Part shown: piece after piece, positions 29,198 through 38,115 of the stretch | How positions within the stretch are numbered: position 1 is the first letter of the stretch | Layout of the letters: each line of letters starts with the position of its first letter | From: Paraflavisolibacter caeni | Lineage (GTDB): Bacteria; Bacteroidota; Bacteroidia; Chitinophagales; Chitinophagaceae | Assembly (NCBI RefSeq): GCF_025628885.1 | Contig: NZ_JAOTIF010000009.1 | Coordinates: forward strand, 124,001 to 188,000 | DNA length: 64,000 nt | Direction: 5' to 3' | Made by a program: the position numbers and the translations under genes | The notes under the pieces: model-generated | What the model saw: only the letters and a program-made list of their open reading frames with translations | Database searches by the model: none | Told to the model about the DNA's origin: nothing

Positions 29198-29716
29198 ATG
29201 AAAAAAAAGAGATATGTACAATTGTACATTTTAGTAGCATTATTCTTATTTGTTCATCTTTTTATAGCTAAGTTTTACTCAGAACCATATCCATCCCTTG
29301 TTTTTCCTTCTTTTTCAAAAATCGGGAAGAGACATGATATAATAGTGGTCCCTTTTCAAAATGTTTATGCAATTGATAAAATGCATGACACTTTTTTCGT
29401 CAATAAAAAAAAAGTATTCTCAATATCCAAATTGGTACATGTTAACAAAATGATAGAAACGGTAAAATTGAAAGAATACTTAATTAGTAAATACAAAGAA
29501 GACATAAAACAATATAAGAGTAAAAAAATAATTGATATACTAAATGATAAACAACTTTTTATAAGCTTAACAAAAAAGAATTTACAAAGGCTTTATCCAA
29601 ATAAATCCTTTGTTTCTCTCCTTATCATAGAAGGTAAAAGAAAGTATAGTGCAAAAAAACAAGAGTTTTATAATGAGGTATTTGATGAAAGAAAAACTTT
29701 AATTAAACTTATATGA
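29198..29716 (+). CDS. Hypothetical membrane-anchored protein paired with an HTTM protein
   Basis: A 172-residue protein starting at the ATG at 29198 (a TTG at 29174 is less likely). One N-terminal membrane helix (about residues 7-25; LYILVALFLFVHLFIA) is followed by a lysine-rich soluble part without a recognised family. Its stop codon overlaps the start of the next gene (ATGA), so translation is coupled and the two products probably work together. Base composition is much more AT-rich than in the flanking genes, and lysine codons are almost all AAA. I do not recognise the protein; it may be an accessory subunit of the HTTM protein. Confidence 0.65.
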   Translation: MKKKRYVQLYILVALFLFVHLFIAKFYSEPYPSLVFPSFSKIGKRHDIIVVPFQNVYAIDKMHDTFFVNKKKVFSISKLVHVNKMIETVKLKEYLISKYKEDIKQYKSKKIIDILNDKQLFISLTKKNLQRLYPNKSFVSLLIIEGKRKYSAKKQEFYNEVFDERKTLIKLI

Positions 29717-30840
29717 TACTACTTGAAAAATTTTTGTTCCAATCCTATAATACATCAACAAAACATTTAGCGATTTACCGTATAATTTATTGTGTTTTTA
29801 TCATTGTGTTTACAGGATTACCATCTTTTAACTGGTTAAGCAATTACTTTAATTATTTCTTTTCCCCACCCAAATTAAGTATTGCTAATCTATTTGATAG
29901 TTTTCCCAATCAAAGCTTTTTCACTTTCCTATCTGTAATAAATATCATTTCATTCTTTTTTATTTTTTGGGGAATATGGACAAAATATAGCTCTATTATT
30001 TTCACATGTACTTACATTCTGGGATCAAACTTTGTTTTTTCATTTGGAAAAATTGACCACGGTATTCTTTTATATATAACACCACTATTTTTAGGGCTAG
30101 CAGGATGGGGAAGATATTATTCATTTGATAACTGGCGGCGAAAAACAACTCATTCGGAAGAAGATACAGCATCTACGGACCGTAAAACATTTATTATTTC
30201 TGTCCTCGCCTTGATGATCGGTTTTAGCTTTTTTACAGCAGGAATTGTCAAGGCATACGGAGGATGGTGGAAATGGAATGTTGAAGCAGTGAGATTTCAT
30301 CTCTATGATCATTATTATTCATGGGAAAGGGTGAAATATCTGGCAAATTTTTTCATTAAAATTGACAATCACCTCTTTTGGAAATTATTGGATTATTTAA
30401 CCTTGTCTTTCGAAATTGGCTTTTTATTAAGTGTAGTTCACCGCAACATTTTCAAATACTTTCTTTCAGCAGCAGTAATATTTCACTGCTTTGTATTATT
30501 AATGTTTAATATCACTTTTGCCGCTAATTTAATTGTTTATCTATTATTTATTGATTGGGAAAAATTCAGATATCCTTCATTTATCAACAAGCCAAATCAA
30601 AGTACTAATTATAAAATAAAAATTATAGCATTTCTTATTTCATTGTCATTATTGTTTTGTTGGATTTATAAAGCATTGAATGTACATGATACTTCAGATT
30701 ACCCTTCCATCATTGGTATCACTATGAATCTTCTAAGTAAACCAGATATTTCAACGATCCTTATTTTCCTTTTATCTATTCCAACATTAGCGTTTATTTT
30801 ATTTATTCAATGGAAAATGGATATAAAAACTACTCAATAA
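29713..30840 (+). CDS. HTTM-domain (vitamin-K-carboxylase-like) membrane protein
   Basis: A 375-residue integral membrane protein with about nine hydrophobic segments. Early motifs LAIYRIIYCVFI and FGKIDHGILLYITPLFLGLAGWGRYYSFDNWRR, and later FFTAGIVKAYGGWWKW, match the horizontally transferred transmembrane (HTTM) domain related to the membrane part of vitamin-K-dependent gamma-carboxylase. The characteristic His/Asp-containing loop is present. Its start overlaps the stop of the preceding small gene by four bases. Bacterial HTTM proteins are mostly uncharacterised. The gene is strongly AT-rich, consistent with acquisition. Confidence 0.78.
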   Translation: MILLEKFLFQSYNTSTKHLAIYRIIYCVFIIVFTGLPSFNWLSNYFNYFFSPPKLSIANLFDSFPNQSFFTFLSVINIISFFFIFWGIWTKYSSIIFTCTYILGSNFVFSFGKIDHGILLYITPLFLGLAGWGRYYSFDNWRRKTTHSEEDTASTDRKTFIISVLALMIGFSFFTAGIVKAYGGWWKWNVEAVRFHLYDHYYSWERVKYLANFFIKIDNHLFWKLLDYLTLSFEIGFLLSVVHRNIFKYFLSAAVIFHCFVLLMFNITFAANLIVYLLFIDWEKFRYPSFINKPNQSTNYKIKIIAFLISLSLLFCWIYKALNVHDTSDYPSIIGITMNLLSKPDISTILIFLLSIPTLAFILFIQWKMDIKTTQ

Positions 30841-30893
30841 ACCACAAAGAGCCTCGTCTTCAGACATAAAGTATAACTTTTAATAAACTTTTC

Positions 30894-31817
30894 ATGGTTA
30901 AGTCACTTGCCCCAGTTGTCTTATTTGCTTATAAGAGATTAGAATCTTTACAAAAAACAGTTGACGCGTTACAAAAAAATTTTCTAGCAAAAGAAACTGA
31001 ACTTATTGTTTTTGCAGATGGGCCCAAGAACCAAAGTGATAAAAAGAAAGTCGCTCTTGTTCAAAATTATATTGATAAAATCGATGGATTCAAAAACGTC
31101 ACAGTTAAAAAGTACACTGTTAATAGGGGACTTTCAAAGTCTATCAAAGCCGGAGTGTCTGAAGTGCTGACATCATATAAAAGCGTTATTGTTGTTGAAG
31201 ACGACCTGTTAACAACACCAAATTTTTTAAATTTTATGAACCAGGCTCTTCAAACCTATGAATACAATGAAAAAATTAATTCAATATCTGGCTACACATT
31301 TGCTTTAGTCCCATCTTACAACTATGGATATGATAATTTCTTTAACTTAAGAGCTTCTTCATGGGGATGGGCTACATGGGCCAATAGATGGTCTTCAGTT
31401 AATTGGGAAATTTTGGATTGTATAAGCAGGTCTTCCATTAAAGAGACGAAAAAATTTGGAACAGATTTTCCATCACTAATACAAAAAGCGAAGTCGCGTG
31501 TTGTTGATTCCTGGGCTATTGCTTGGTTTTATTTTCAACTTAAAAATAATCTTTATACAGTTTATCCAATTATATCAAAAGTTCAGAATATTGGTTTTGA
31601 TTTAGATGCTACTCATACCTTGAAATCAGAAAAGAGATTTAAAACGAAATTGGATGAAAGTCAATCTATGAATTTTAATTTATGCCCAGATATAATAATG
31701 GATACAAATTTGCAAAAGCAGTTTAAAAACAACTTTTCGTATTCTACAAGATTTAAATCACTTATGTTTTATTATTATAAAACAGTTTTCAACTACATTC
31801 TTCCAACACGATCTTGA
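30894..31817 (+). CDS. Glycosyltransferase (GT-A fold, sugar transferase)
   Basis: A 307-residue protein with an N-terminal GT-A core: PVVLFAYKRLESLQKTVDALQ, an ELIVFADGPKN strand and the metal/nucleotide-sugar box VVVEDDLLTTPNFLNF (about 101-116), then the acceptor-side motif RASSWGWATWANRW. This pattern is typical of glycosyltransferases that modify surface polysaccharides or glycoproteins. It is the third gene of an AT-rich island (29.2-31.8 kb) but is separated by 53 bp from the HTTM gene, so co-transcription is likely but not proven. Donor and acceptor are unknown. Confidence 0.8.
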   Translation: MVKSLAPVVLFAYKRLESLQKTVDALQKNFLAKETELIVFADGPKNQSDKKKVALVQNYIDKIDGFKNVTVKKYTVNRGLSKSIKAGVSEVLTSYKSVIVVEDDLLTTPNFLNFMNQALQTYEYNEKINSISGYTFALVPSYNYGYDNFFNLRASSWGWATWANRWSSVNWEILDCISRSSIKETKKFGTDFPSLIQKAKSRVVDSWAIAWFYFQLKNNLYTVYPIISKVQNIGFDLDATHTLKSEKRFKTKLDESQSMNFNLCPDIIMDTNLQKQFKNNFSYSTRFKSLMFYYYKTVFNYILPTRS

Positions 31818-31927
31818 TAAGATAAAGCTACTGCTAAGCAAGCTGCGTATTCGCCTGCACTTGCAAATTCCTTTTCATTGAAACACTCCTCCCCTACCTT
31901 TCATTCATAATATGGTCGCTCTGTTTG

Positions 31928-31961
31928 GATTCGTACACTTTTTGTACCAGATTCGTACACT
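31928..31961. promoter_or_regulatory. Tandem GATTCGTACACT boxes upstream of the FtsX-type permease
   Basis: The 12-mer GATTCGTACACT occurs at 31928-31939 and again at 31950-31961, exactly 22 bp (two helical turns) apart. Between them the sequence also forms GTACA-N5-TGTAC. This phased arrangement about 90 bp upstream of the permease start is typical of a cooperative regulator binding site. The regulator is unknown. The remainder of the 232-bp gap shows nothing further. Confidence 0.6.
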
Positions 31962-32049
31962 GTTCGAGCTAAAGAATTCATAATAAATTGAAAAACAATG
32001 GCTAATAAATTGGTATATACTTGGAAGCAATAGATCACATGCTATCGCT

Positions 32050-34419
32050 ATGTTTAAAAACTATCTGAAAACAGCCTGGCGCTATATGATGAGGAATAAA
32101 GTTTATAGCGCCCTTAACGTAATTGGGCTGGCTATCGGTATGGCAGTCACGCTATTGATAGGGCTATGGGTTTACCATCAATATTCGTATGACAAGTTTC
32201 TTCCTGATTATCAGCGGCTTTATCAGGTAAAGCACAACGCGAATATAGAGGGGGAAATACAAACATTTAATAGCACATCCTTGAAGTTGTCGGATGCATT
32301 GCGTACCCAATATCCTGAAATTGAATATGTCGCAGTAACGGACTGGTTTGGCCCACATGGATTGATGAGAGAAAATAAGAAGCTCTATATTCAAGGTGGA
32401 CAAGTGGAAGAAGATTTCCTGGAAATGTTTCAGTTTCCTTTATTGCAGGGTGATGCCGGCAGTGTCTTGAAAGACCCCTATTCCATTGTATTGACAGAAT
32501 CAACCGCAAAGGCATTGTTTGGCAAGGAAAATCCCATCAACAAAACCATCCGGTTCGACAATAAGGATGACCTGAAGGTAACTGGTATATTGAAAGACTT
32601 ACCAGCCAATTCTACTTTTCAATTTCATTATTTGGTACCATTTAGTTATTATGAATCTACAAGCCCTTGGGTAAAAGATGATCGCAACCTTCCTTTTGGC
32701 AGCGGGAATAGCTATCAGCAGTTTGTACAACTAAAACCGGGCATTTCCTATGCACAGATAGCTCCTAAAATTATAAACATTGAAAAAACTGGGAATGATC
32801 CGGTAGCTAAAAAAACAGAAGTCATTTTACAACCGCTAAAAGACTGGCATTTATATACAAGATATGAGAACGGCACTTCCGTGGGAGGTTTCATTGAGTA
32901 TGTACAAATGTTTGGCATTATCGGTGTATTTGTATTGCTGATCGCCTGCATCAACTTTGTCAATCTAACGACGGCCCGCTCAGAAAAAAGGGCAAAGGAA
33001 GTTGGAATAAGAAAGGTTGTTGGATCTGACCGGAAGCAATTGGTGATTCAATTTTTAACCGAATCCTTTTTACTGGCATTCATCGCTTTTGTGTTTTCTA
33101 TTGTCTTTGTTCAACTAAGCTTACCTGCTTTCAATATATTGACGAATAATAAAATAAGCATTCCTTTTTCTAATGGACTTTTTTGGATGCTGATGCTGGG
33201 CTGTGTAGTAATGACCGCATTATTAGCCGGCAGCAGACCTGCATTTTACTTATCTTCCTTCAAACCGGTAAAAGTGTTAAAAGGTGGCCCGCAAATAGGC
33301 AAAACGGCAACCTTGCCACGTAAAGTATTGGTGATACTGCAGTTTAGTTGTTCCATTGGATTGATCATTGCAACCCTTATCGTTTTCCAGCAAATAAAAC
33401 ACGCAAAAGAAAGACCCATTGGTTATGATTTGGGTCGGTTGTTAATGACAAATATGAGCGATGACCTTAACCGTAACTATGTGGCACTTAAAAATGAATT
33501 GCTCAGCAAAGGAATCTTAGAAAGCATAACAACGGCTTCAAGCCCCGCGACCAATATTTACTGGCACTCTGATCTTGACCGCTGGCCCGGTAAAAAAGCG
33601 GGCGAGACAGTAGAAATGGGTATCATCAAGGTTTCGGAAGATTACTTTAAGACCCTCAATATGAAAATGATGCAGGGTAAGGATTTCAAAGATATCAATG
33701 ACAAGACAGGCGTGATATTGAATGAAACAGCAATAGAGCGGCTCCAGTTAAAAGATCCTATCAATCAAATCATTCAATGGGACACTTCGCGAAGGATCGT
33801 TGGCGTGGTGAAAGATGCCTTGATGCTTTCACCCTTTGCGCCTGCCGATCCTACCATGTTCATTTACGAACCGGGCGCCCAGGGCAACCTTCTATACCGG
33901 TTATCAGCCAATATAAATACACAGGATGCAATAAATGAGCTTACGGCGATTTTTAATAAATACAATCCCTCCTATCCTTACGATTATAAATTTGCTGATG
34001 CGAGTTATGCAGCCAAATTTAATCTGGAAGTATTGGTCGGAAAACTGGCGGCAATCTTTGCAGGTCTGGCAATCTTTATCTCCTGTTTAGGATTATTTGG
34101 CTTAGCTGCATATACAGCCGAACAACGTACAAAAGAGATTGGTATAAGAAAGGTTTTAGGTGCATCCATGCTGCAGGTTTGGATATTGCTCTCGAAAGAT
34201 TTTATAACATTGGTATTAATAAGCAGTTTAATTGCTTCCCCCGTTGCATTATATTACCTGCAAAATTGGTTACAACAATATGAATACCGCATCAATATCA
34301 GCCCCTGGATATTTGTATTAGCAGCTCTTGTTGCAATTGTGATCACCCTTATCACCATCAGTTTCCAGGCTATTAAGGCTGCGCTAGCCAACCCCGTGAA
34401 AAGTTTGCGGACAGAATAA
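32050..34419 (+). CDS. ABC transporter permease, MacB/FtsX type
   Basis: A 789-residue inner-membrane protein with two consecutive FtsX-type permease modules. It starts with the usual MFKNYLKTAWRYMMRNKVYSALNVIGLAIGMAV, followed by a MacB periplasmic core domain, then three helices containing EKRAKEVGIRKVVGSDRKQL. The second half repeats the plan and ends with TKEIGIRKVLGASMLQVW and three more helices. These proteins pair with an ATPase to export antimicrobial or signalling compounds or act mechanically on the envelope. No ATP-binding subunit is next to it, as is common for these multi-copy permeases in Bacteroidota. Tandem upstream boxes suggest specific regulation. Confidence 0.93.
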   Translation: MFKNYLKTAWRYMMRNKVYSALNVIGLAIGMAVTLLIGLWVYHQYSYDKFLPDYQRLYQVKHNANIEGEIQTFNSTSLKLSDALRTQYPEIEYVAVTDWFGPHGLMRENKKLYIQGGQVEEDFLEMFQFPLLQGDAGSVLKDPYSIVLTESTAKALFGKENPINKTIRFDNKDDLKVTGILKDLPANSTFQFHYLVPFSYYESTSPWVKDDRNLPFGSGNSYQQFVQLKPGISYAQIAPKIINIEKTGNDPVAKKTEVILQPLKDWHLYTRYENGTSVGGFIEYVQMFGIIGVFVLLIACINFVNLTTARSEKRAKEVGIRKVVGSDRKQLVIQFLTESFLLAFIAFVFSIVFVQLSLPAFNILTNNKISIPFSNGLFWMLMLGCVVMTALLAGSRPAFYLSSFKPVKVLKGGPQIGKTATLPRKVLVILQFSCSIGLIIATLIVFQQIKHAKERPIGYDLGRLLMTNMSDDLNRNYVALKNELLSKGILESITTASSPATNIYWHSDLDRWPGKKAGETVEMGIIKVSEDYFKTLNMKMMQGKDFKDINDKTGVILNETAIERLQLKDPINQIIQWDTSRRIVGVVKDALMLSPFAPADPTMFIYEPGAQGNLLYRLSANINTQDAINELTAIFNKYNPSYPYDYKFADASYAAKFNLEVLVGKLAAIFAGLAIFISCLGLFGLAAYTAEQRTKEIGIRKVLGASMLQVWILLSKDFITLVLISSLIASPVALYYLQNWLQQYEYRINISPWIFVLAALVAIVITLITISFQAIKAALANPVKSLRTE

Positions 34420-34470
34420 TATTCGATGATTCTATCCTCACCATCCTCAGTATCCTCAAGTCCTCATTTC

Positions 34471-35343
34471 TTACAACAATATCCTTTGACTTTCAGGAAC
34501 GGTTGAAATATGCTGCATTTGGCCTTGTCTGTATTCCTGGTACAAACGGGAAATGTCTTCTAGGCTTTCAGCAATAAATGGTCCGTAAGAAACAATAGGG
34601 TCCTTTGTTGGTTTGCCTGCATAAAGAACAAGACGAACCGAATCCTTGCCGCCAGCTAATTTCAGATCACTTTCGGAACTTTCATCGTACAAATCCAGCC
34701 AGCCGATCTGGTTTTGACGTAATGGTTGTCCATCTTCACCAACCTTTACGTCACCATTAATTACATACAAAAACGTATTGTAGTTGGCAGGTAAATGCAG
34801 CACAGTTGATACACCAGCATCTATGGTAATATCAGCTACAATGAGCGATGTATAGTTTTGTATGGGAGAGCTAATCCCCGCTAAGGAACCGCTGTACAGT
34901 TTGATGGCAACTCCATTTTCATTGCTTGTAGGGACATGTTCAAGCGGTAAATCCTGTACCCTTGGCTTTACCCACATGTCTTTCTTTGGAAGAGCCAGCC
35001 ATAGTTGCAATATCCGCAATTTTGTTTCTTCCTCTATTGTTTCTGTGTGAATGATGCCACTTCCTGCCGTCATCATTTGAAAGTCGCCTGCCTGCATGGT
35101 ATGTGCAGCATCGCCAATTTTACCTTCAAGCACAAAGGTGACCGTTTCAAACCCTGCATGAGGATGTGGACCACCAACAGGCTCATTACCTTTCTTATCC
35201 AGTAGATCATCCATTAACATAATGAAAGGATCAGTTTTTGAAAAACTGCCATTGACCACCGGACGGGCAGTATGACCTGGACCTAAAAATCCTGGTTGTC
35301 CTACTGGTGTATTGATAGTTACAAGACTTCTTTTAATGGACAT
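34471..35343 (-). CDS. Pirin family protein (possible quercetinase)
   Basis: A 290-residue bicupin. The N-terminal cupin carries the pirin metal motif GGPHPHAGFETVTFVLEG (His pair and a further His/Glu set), followed by AGDFQMMTAGSGIIHTE, which holds the remaining ligands. The C-terminal pirin domain spans about 170-275. Bacterial pirins bind iron or another metal; some act as quercetin 2,3-dioxygenases and others as redox-responsive partners. The gene lies just downstream of the damaged YceI gene and divergent from an HxlR regulator, so it is probably part of an oxidative or electrophile stress unit. Confidence 0.9.
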   Translation of the reverse strand: MSIKRSLVTINTPVGQPGFLGPGHTARPVVNGSFSKTDPFIMLMDDLLDKKGNEPVGGPHPHAGFETVTFVLEGKIGDAAHTMQAGDFQMMTAGSGIIHTETIEEETKLRILQLWLALPKKDMWVKPRVQDLPLEHVPTSNENGVAIKLYSGSLAGISSPIQNYTSLIVADITIDAGVSTVLHLPANYNTFLYVINGDVKVGEDGQPLRQNQIGWLDLYDESSESDLKLAGGKDSVRLVLYAGKPTKDPIVSYGPFIAESLEDISRLYQEYRQGQMQHISTVPESQRILL

Positions 35344-35382
35344 AATAAATGCATTTTTAAATGATTATTGAATCATTGATGA

Positions 35383-35933
35383 TTAAGCAGCGACACTGAC
35401 AGCCTGTTTCACCAACTGAATGTCACCCTGGACTCTTACTTCTTCACTCAGCGCTACACCACCTGTTTCTAGGATAGCATTGAAAGTAAGGCCAAATTCG
35501 CTGCGTTTGATTTTACCCTCTACTGTAAAGCCAGCCCTTTCACCGCCCCATGGATCTCTTTGGTAACACCGCTATATTCAACACTCAGCTGAACTAGCTT
35601 AGTGATGCCTTTTATTGTTAGGTTACCCCAAACAATGTAAGTTTCATCATCAGTTTTTTCCACCTTGGTTGACTGAAACTTCAGCTCAGGATATTGCTCC
35701 GCTTCAAAGAAATCTGAAGTGCGCAGATGCGCATCCCTTTGCTCATTTTTCGTGTCGATAGAAGCTACGTCTGCTGTGACATAAATTGCTGCAGAGGTTA
35801 AATCATCTCCACTGCTTTGCATTTCAACTTGGAAATTGTTAAATGAACCTGAAACATTACTGATCATCAGGTGTTTGATTTTAAATCCTAATTCACTATG
35901 TGTGGGATCGAGCACCCATTTTGTTTTTTCCAT
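35383..35933 (-). pseudogene. YceI family protein, frameshifted by a GA duplication
   Basis: From the ATG at 35933 the frame encodes the YceI lipocalin-like fold (WVLDPTHSELGFKIKHLMISNVSGSF; HLRTSDFFEAEQYPELKFQST). After SGVTK the expected DPWGGERAGFTVEGKIKRSEFGL is found in another frame. The cause is visible: a tandem TC/TC at 35555-35558 (GAGA on the coding strand), where one unit would restore the frame. Read in frame the gene continues to a TAA at 35383; as it stands it stops at 35520. The loss removes about one quarter of the beta-barrel. Members bind polyisoprenoids in the periplasm, but this copy has no visible signal peptide. It may be a recent mutation or a sequencing error. Confidence 0.85.
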
Positions 35934-35995
35934 GATTTTCGTTTTTAAAGTTTTAATTGGATGTCACAAAATTATCTACCTTTACTTTCAAAAGG

Positions 35996-36029
35996 ATAGT
36001 ACTATACAAAAGGTTAGTAGTTACCTTTG
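35996..36029. promoter_or_regulatory. Candidate HxlR operator/promoter region
   Basis: The divergent gap between YceI and hxlR contains a 10-bp perfect palindrome ATAGTACTAT (35996-36005). Next to it is an AAAGGT...ACCTTT inverted repeat (36009-36014 / 36023-36028). The latter overlaps TACCTTTG (36022-36029), a perfect match to the Bacteroidota -7 box TAnnTTTG, placed 22 bp before the hxlR start. I see no good TTTG -33 box. HxlR dimers bind short palindromes, so autoregulation is plausible. Confidence 0.5.
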
Positions 36030-36051
36030 GGTTAGCTTCAAATAATTAGGT

Positions 36052-36435
36052 ATGAGTAAACTGAAAGACAATAATCTGCTTCCCCAGGATCAACAGTGTA
36101 AAGCAAGATTGAATGCTGTTGCAGATGCACTCTATGCCATTGGCGGAAAATGGAAATTGCGAATAATTGTTGCTTTAATGGATGGCAACAGGCGGTTTAA
36201 TGAGTTGCAGCGTTTGATTGAAGGCATTTCTGCAAAAGTGCTTTCTAATGAATTAAAGGAATTAGAGCTGAACGGCTTTATTAAACGTAATGTATTTACG
36301 AGTACACCTGTAGTTGTTGAATATGAATTATCAGAATATGCCGAAACATTGAACGGCGTCTTGCAGGCGTTGAGTGAATGGGGTACCATGCACAGAGAAA
36401 AAGTGAAAGAGAGCATGAAACAAGAAATTGCCTAA
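36052..36435 (+). CDS. HxlR family winged-helix transcriptional regulator
   Basis: A 127-residue DNA-binding protein with the HxlR pattern: YAIGGKWKLRIIVALMDGNRRFNELQRLIEGISAKVLSNELKELELNGFIKRNVF, followed by the wing and VEYELSEYAETLNGVLQALSEWG. Members sense formaldehyde, disulfide stress, quinones or other electrophiles. It is divergent from the YceI-pirin pair and probably controls it. A cysteine near the N terminus (QQCKAR) is in the usual place for a redox-sensing residue. Confidence 0.92.
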   Translation: MSKLKDNNLLPQDQQCKARLNAVADALYAIGGKWKLRIIVALMDGNRRFNELQRLIEGISAKVLSNELKELELNGFIKRNVFTSTPVVVEYELSEYAETLNGVLQALSEWGTMHREKVKESMKQEIA

Positions 36436-36472
36436 CGAAAGACTTATCCCATTTCAATTTAACTGGTAATTT

Positions 36473-36500
36473 ATTGACCATTCACCATTGACCATTCACG
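36473..36500. repeat. Dispersed ATTGACCATTCACC-type short repeat
   Basis: ATTGACCATTCACCATTGACC followed by ATTCAC lies between the convergent hxlR and GH43 genes. It is built of near-identical 7-8-bp units and resembles the runs at 12254-12277 and 39581-39612. Confidence 0.6.
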
Positions 36501-36533
36501 ACCAATTCCCAAATTATTCAACCTGAAAAGGTA

Positions 36534-38105
36534 TTACCCCTTCGGCCCATCATAATCATAACGGAACCAATTAAACGCAGCTTCACCGCCATCACCCAAT
36601 TCATTATAGCTAAACAAACCGATCCTGCTCCCCTTCCAATACCCCCACCTTGCCACAAAGGAAGATCCAAACGGAACAAACGTCTTATGATCCAGGCTGT
36701 AATAGAATTGATTCTTGTTTTCCTTGATATTGAGTTGAACCTTAAAATAGATCGTGTTGGCTGCTATATTTTGTTCCTTATATCCCTCACCATTTTGATC
36801 AAAAAACAGGTACAGCTTCCCTTCTTTCTTCCGCACGCCAATCAGTCCATAAGCCTTACTCATCACACAGAGACCAGCCTTCTGACCTTCAGCAATATTT
36901 CGTACATCCATCTCAGTTACAGCTTCTCCTATAGTCCCCATGATCTTCTGTGTAGCCGTATTATGAGCTTGTAAAAAAGTTTCCGCTTTCAATGCTTTCA
37001 ATGTCAGCCACCCTGGCCGTTGTGTAAGTGACCAAGCTTCATCTACAGGATTATGGTTCCACTGCCACTGCAAACCCAACTGACCTCTGTTAAAATCATC
37101 ATCTGTTTGAGGCGCAGAAATTGGAAAGGATGTCCCCACATCAGGCTTTTTCCATACATATACAGGTTCTCCAATACCATTTCGGTCTATATCCACTCCA
37201 ATCAGGGGCCAGCCATCCTGCCAGCTGACTGGTTGAAGATGCAATACCCTTCCCATAGCACCATCAGATTGAAAATGATAGAACCACCACTCCCCTTTTG
37301 GCGTTGCCACCAGGGCTCCTTGATGCGGACCATTGATAGGCGTACTACCCTTTTCCAATACCACCTTCTTCTCATAAGGCCCATATATGTTTTTAGACCG
37401 CAGCACCGTTTGCCATCCCTCTCCTACCCCACCTTCCGGTATACTGATGTAATAAAACCCATTCCATTTATGGATCTTCGTTCCTTCTGCTACAGGACCA
37501 GTATACACGGTAAAGCCACTATCCAGTAGCTGGGTACCATCAGCACTCAACCTGTGAATGATAATAGGTCCCGCTCCATGCAGACTATGACCCAGGTAGG
37601 CCTTACCATCTTCATCCCAAAAAGGACAGGGATCTTCCCATTTCGGCACCTTCTTGACCTGCACAAGTGGCGTCCACGGCCCTTCTGGCCTTTGCGCCGT
37701 ACTCATAAAAAGTCCTTCATCAGGCGTACAGAAATAAACCCAAAACTTTTTATCATGGTAGCGGATAGTCGGCGCCCACGAGCCGCCGGCATAACGCTGG
37801 TTAGCATTATACTCTGGAAAATTCAACCCTGTATAAATTCTGCCGATAATTTTCCAGTTCACCATATCCTCGGACTGCAATACAGGCATGCCCATAAAAT
37901 GAAATTCCGAACACACCATGTAGTACAAATCGCCAACCCTGATCACATCGGGATCCGAATAATCTGCATACAATACCGGGTTAATGAATGTCCCATTGCC
38001 CTGATCTCCCCACGAACCGGTTTTAGATTGAGAAAGTCCAATCAATGGAAAAACTAAACAACAAAAGAAGAATAGAAAAGCCCTGATCATTTTGCAAGCA
38101 AACAT
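36534..38105 (-). CDS. GH43 family glycoside hydrolase (beta-xylosidase/arabinofuranosidase type)
   Basis: A 523-residue secreted enzyme. I start it at the ATG at 38105 because longer versions overlap the upstream gene. A signal helix (6-25) is followed by the five-blade propeller of GH43: predicted general base Asp51 (YADYSDPDVI), pKa modulator Asp158 (KWEDPCPFW) and acid Glu207 (GPVAEGTKI). A C-terminal beta-sandwich (about 330-523; DDDFNRGQLGLQWQWNHNP) is typical of GH43 subfamilies that remove xylose or arabinose from plant hemicellulose. It is 10 bp downstream of the GH63-like gene and should be co-transcribed with it. Confidence 0.92.
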   Translation of the reverse strand: MFACKMIRAFLFFFCCLVFPLIGLSQSKTGSWGDQGNGTFINPVLYADYSDPDVIRVGDLYYMVCSEFHFMGMPVLQSEDMVNWKIIGRIYTGLNFPEYNANQRYAGGSWAPTIRYHDKKFWVYFCTPDEGLFMSTAQRPEGPWTPLVQVKKVPKWEDPCPFWDEDGKAYLGHSLHGAGPIIIHRLSADGTQLLDSGFTVYTGPVAEGTKIHKWNGFYYISIPEGGVGEGWQTVLRSKNIYGPYEKKVVLEKGSTPINGPHQGALVATPKGEWWFYHFQSDGAMGRVLHLQPVSWQDGWPLIGVDIDRNGIGEPVYVWKKPDVGTSFPISAPQTDDDFNRGQLGLQWQWNHNPVDEAWSLTQRPGWLTLKALKAETFLQAHNTATQKIMGTIGEAVTEMDVRNIAEGQKAGLCVMSKAYGLIGVRKKEGKLYLFFDQNGEGYKEQNIAANTIYFKVQLNIKENKNQFYYSLDHKTFVPFGSSFVARWGYWKGSRIGLFSYNELGDGGEAAFNWFRYDYDGPKG

Positions 38106-38115
38106 ATTTTCGTTT

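Noticed and set aside
32010-32026. Sigma-54 promoter upstream of the FtsX-type permease
   Set aside because: TTGG...TTGG is present but the spacing between the GG and GC-type elements is wrong.
37554-38057. 167-codon plus-strand frame opposite the GH43 gene
   Set aside because: Fully antisense to a gene with complete catalytic residues.
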